A stretch of 64,000 nt of DNA from Vibrio sp. 16 (lineage in GTDB: Bacteria; Pseudomonadota; Gammaproteobacteria; Enterobacterales; Vibrionaceae). The stretch covers positions 434,001-498,000 of the forward strand of contig NZ_OY808998.1 in assembly GCF_963681195.1 (NCBI RefSeq), written 5' to 3'. This document shows positions 63,117 through 64,000 of this stretch, one piece after another. The notes beneath the pieces were generated by a model, which was not told the DNA's origin, searched no databases, and was given only the letters and a program-made list of their open reading frames with translations. Position 1 is the first letter of the stretch, and each line of letters starts with the position of its first letter. Made by a program: the position numbers and the translations under genes.

Positions 63117-64000
63117 GTGAAAAGAATCATTCTAGCGCTCACCGCACTGCTTACCTTCCATGTTAATGCGATTGAAATCGAACACGAAATGGGCGTTACG
63201 TCCTTTGAACAACGTCCAGAAAAAGTCGTGGCACTCGATTGGGCGTTAACTGAAACCGTACTTAGCCTAGGCATTGCGCCGCAGGGGATCGCTGACGTCA
63301 AAGGTTACAACACTTGGGTGGTTGAACCTGCGCTATCCCCTAACGTGATCGATGTCGGCTCTCGTCGTGAGCCCAACCTAGAGCTACTGACTGAAATCAA
63401 GCCAGATGTCATCTTGATCAGTAAGCACATGGCCCCTGCCTATGAACAGCTACAAAACATCGCCCCTGTGGTTGTGTTTAGTGTTTTTGGCGAAAGCAAA
63501 CAGCCAATTGAATCCGCGAAATCCATTACTCTGGCTCTAGGCAAGTTACTTGATAAAGAAGCTCAAGCTCAGCAGGTCATCGCCCAAACAGAGCAACGTT
63601 TGCAGCAAAATGGTGACAAGGTTCGCGACGCCAACAAAACTGATAAACCGCTACTGTTTGCGCGTTTTCTAAATGAAAAAACACTGCGCATTCACAGCGA
63701 TGGCTCATTGGCGCAAGCGACCATTCAAGGTATGGGACTCAAAAACGACTGGAATGAAGAGACCAACGTATGGGGCTTTACCACCGCGGGTACCGAGAAG
63801 CTCGCTGAACATCAAAAAGCCAACGTGATGTTATTTGGTCCGCTCAAAGCATCTGAGCGTGAACAGTTAGACAGCAATGCACTGTGGCAAGCGATGGAGT
63901 TCACTCGTACAAACTCGGTTTATGAGCTACCTGCCATCTGGACTTTTGGTGGTTTAATCGCTGCACAACGCTTTAGTGACCATATCACCCAACAACTTAT
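63117..64000 (+). CDS. Iron-siderophore periplasmic binding protein (FhuD/FepB type), 3' end cut off
   Basis: Starts at a GTG (63117) with AAGGA 7 nt upstream; no ATG is near. Signal peptide VKRIILALTALLTFHVNA, then EIEHEMGVTSFEQRPEKVVALDWALTETVLSLGIAPQGIAD, LLTEIKPDVILISKHMAPAYEQL and further TroA-like helical-backbone elements. About 294 codons are in the window and the frame is still open, close to full family length. Binds ferric siderophore for the ABC importer. Confidence 0.9.
   Translation, partial: MKRIILALTALLTFHVNAIEIEHEMGVTSFEQRPEKVVALDWALTETVLSLGIAPQGIADVKGYNTWVVEPALSPNVIDVGSRREPNLELLTEIKPDVILISKHMAPAYEQLQNIAPVVVFSVFGESKQPIESAKSITLALGKLLDKEAQAQQVIAQTEQRLQQNGDKVRDANKTDKPLLFARFLNEKTLRIHSDGSLAQATIQGMGLKNDWNEETNVWGFTTAGTEKLAEHQKANVMLFGPLKASEREQLDSNALWQAMEFTRTNSVYELPAIWTFGGLIAAQRFSDHITQQL

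Noticed and set aside
1-64000. Insertion sequences, prophage, integron cassettes, CRISPR arrays, toxin-antitoxin pairs
   Set aside because: No transposase, integrase, attC-like sites, repeat arrays or toxin/antitoxin motifs were seen.

Overview
The window reads as a piece of a Vibrio genome, most likely the smaller chromosome. Codon use and GC are those of Vibrionaceae. The gcvT / regulator / glyA-gcvH-gcvP block, the PilZ / gltS / DUF368 neighbourhood, the betIBA-proXWV operon and a Qrr quorum-sensing RNA are combinations I know from this genus. I see no phage, insertion sequence, tRNA, rRNA or CRISPR array; the region is ordinary chromosomal DNA with several accessory metabolic and secretion islands.

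Layout. 1-1347: a broken-off HD-GYP response regulator (cyclic-di-GMP hydrolysis). 1473-7463: the ribose operon rbsDACBKR, read leftward, with two identical RbsR-type palindromes and a CRP-type site upstream. 7772-8264: two small DUF3012 lipoproteins, the second too short for usual ORF cut-offs. 8322-8990: a VpsT/CsgD-type biofilm regulator carrying the cyclic-di-GMP motif WLSR. 9169-11332: two tandem secreted trypsin-like proteases with GlyGly-CTERM tails. 11431-18516: the glycine cleavage system and serine hydroxymethyltransferase around an XRE-cupin regulator, with the same operator-like palindrome in front of gcvT and of glyA. 18864-20254: a periplasmic binding protein and two small conserved proteins.

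20345-28825: a tight five-gene operon (S9 peptidase, TonB-dependent receptor, zinc metalloprotease with a P-domain-like region, two DUF1566 proteins) behind a good Fur-box match; it looks like a protease-coupled iron or haem acquisition system. 29044-34109: an aspartoacylase-like hydrolase, then an EamA exporter, a 2-oxoglutarate/Fe(II) dioxygenase and an argininosuccinate-synthase-like ligase divergent from a LysR regulator; this looks like a small amino-acid-derived metabolite cluster. 34170-36288: Gfo/Idh/MocA oxidoreductase plus MFS transporter. 36562-39804: a tricorn-like S41 protease. 40072-42194: a small secreted protein, TrhO and an AaaT/YhhY-type acetyltransferase. 42243-47293: a membrane-anchored protein, a lipoprotein with a cohesin-like domain, and a 1236-residue secreted VWA protein with a C-terminal dockerin-like module.

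47783-52819: phosphotransferase, small GNAT protein, PilZ receptor, glutamate symporter GltS, a sigma-54/LuxO-controlled Qrr small RNA in the gltS-DUF368 gap, and the undecaprenyl-phosphate translocase family protein. 52884-59741: choline-to-glycine-betaine synthesis and betaine uptake (betIBA-proXWV, leftward) with a BetI-type operator. 60222-64000: Fur-box-flanked ferric-siderophore use: FhuF-like reductase, MFS transporter, ABC ATPase and a binding protein cut by the window end.

Recurring themes are cyclic-di-GMP signalling (three proteins), one-carbon and betaine metabolism, iron acquisition, and secreted proteolysis with three GlyGly-CTERM proteases.
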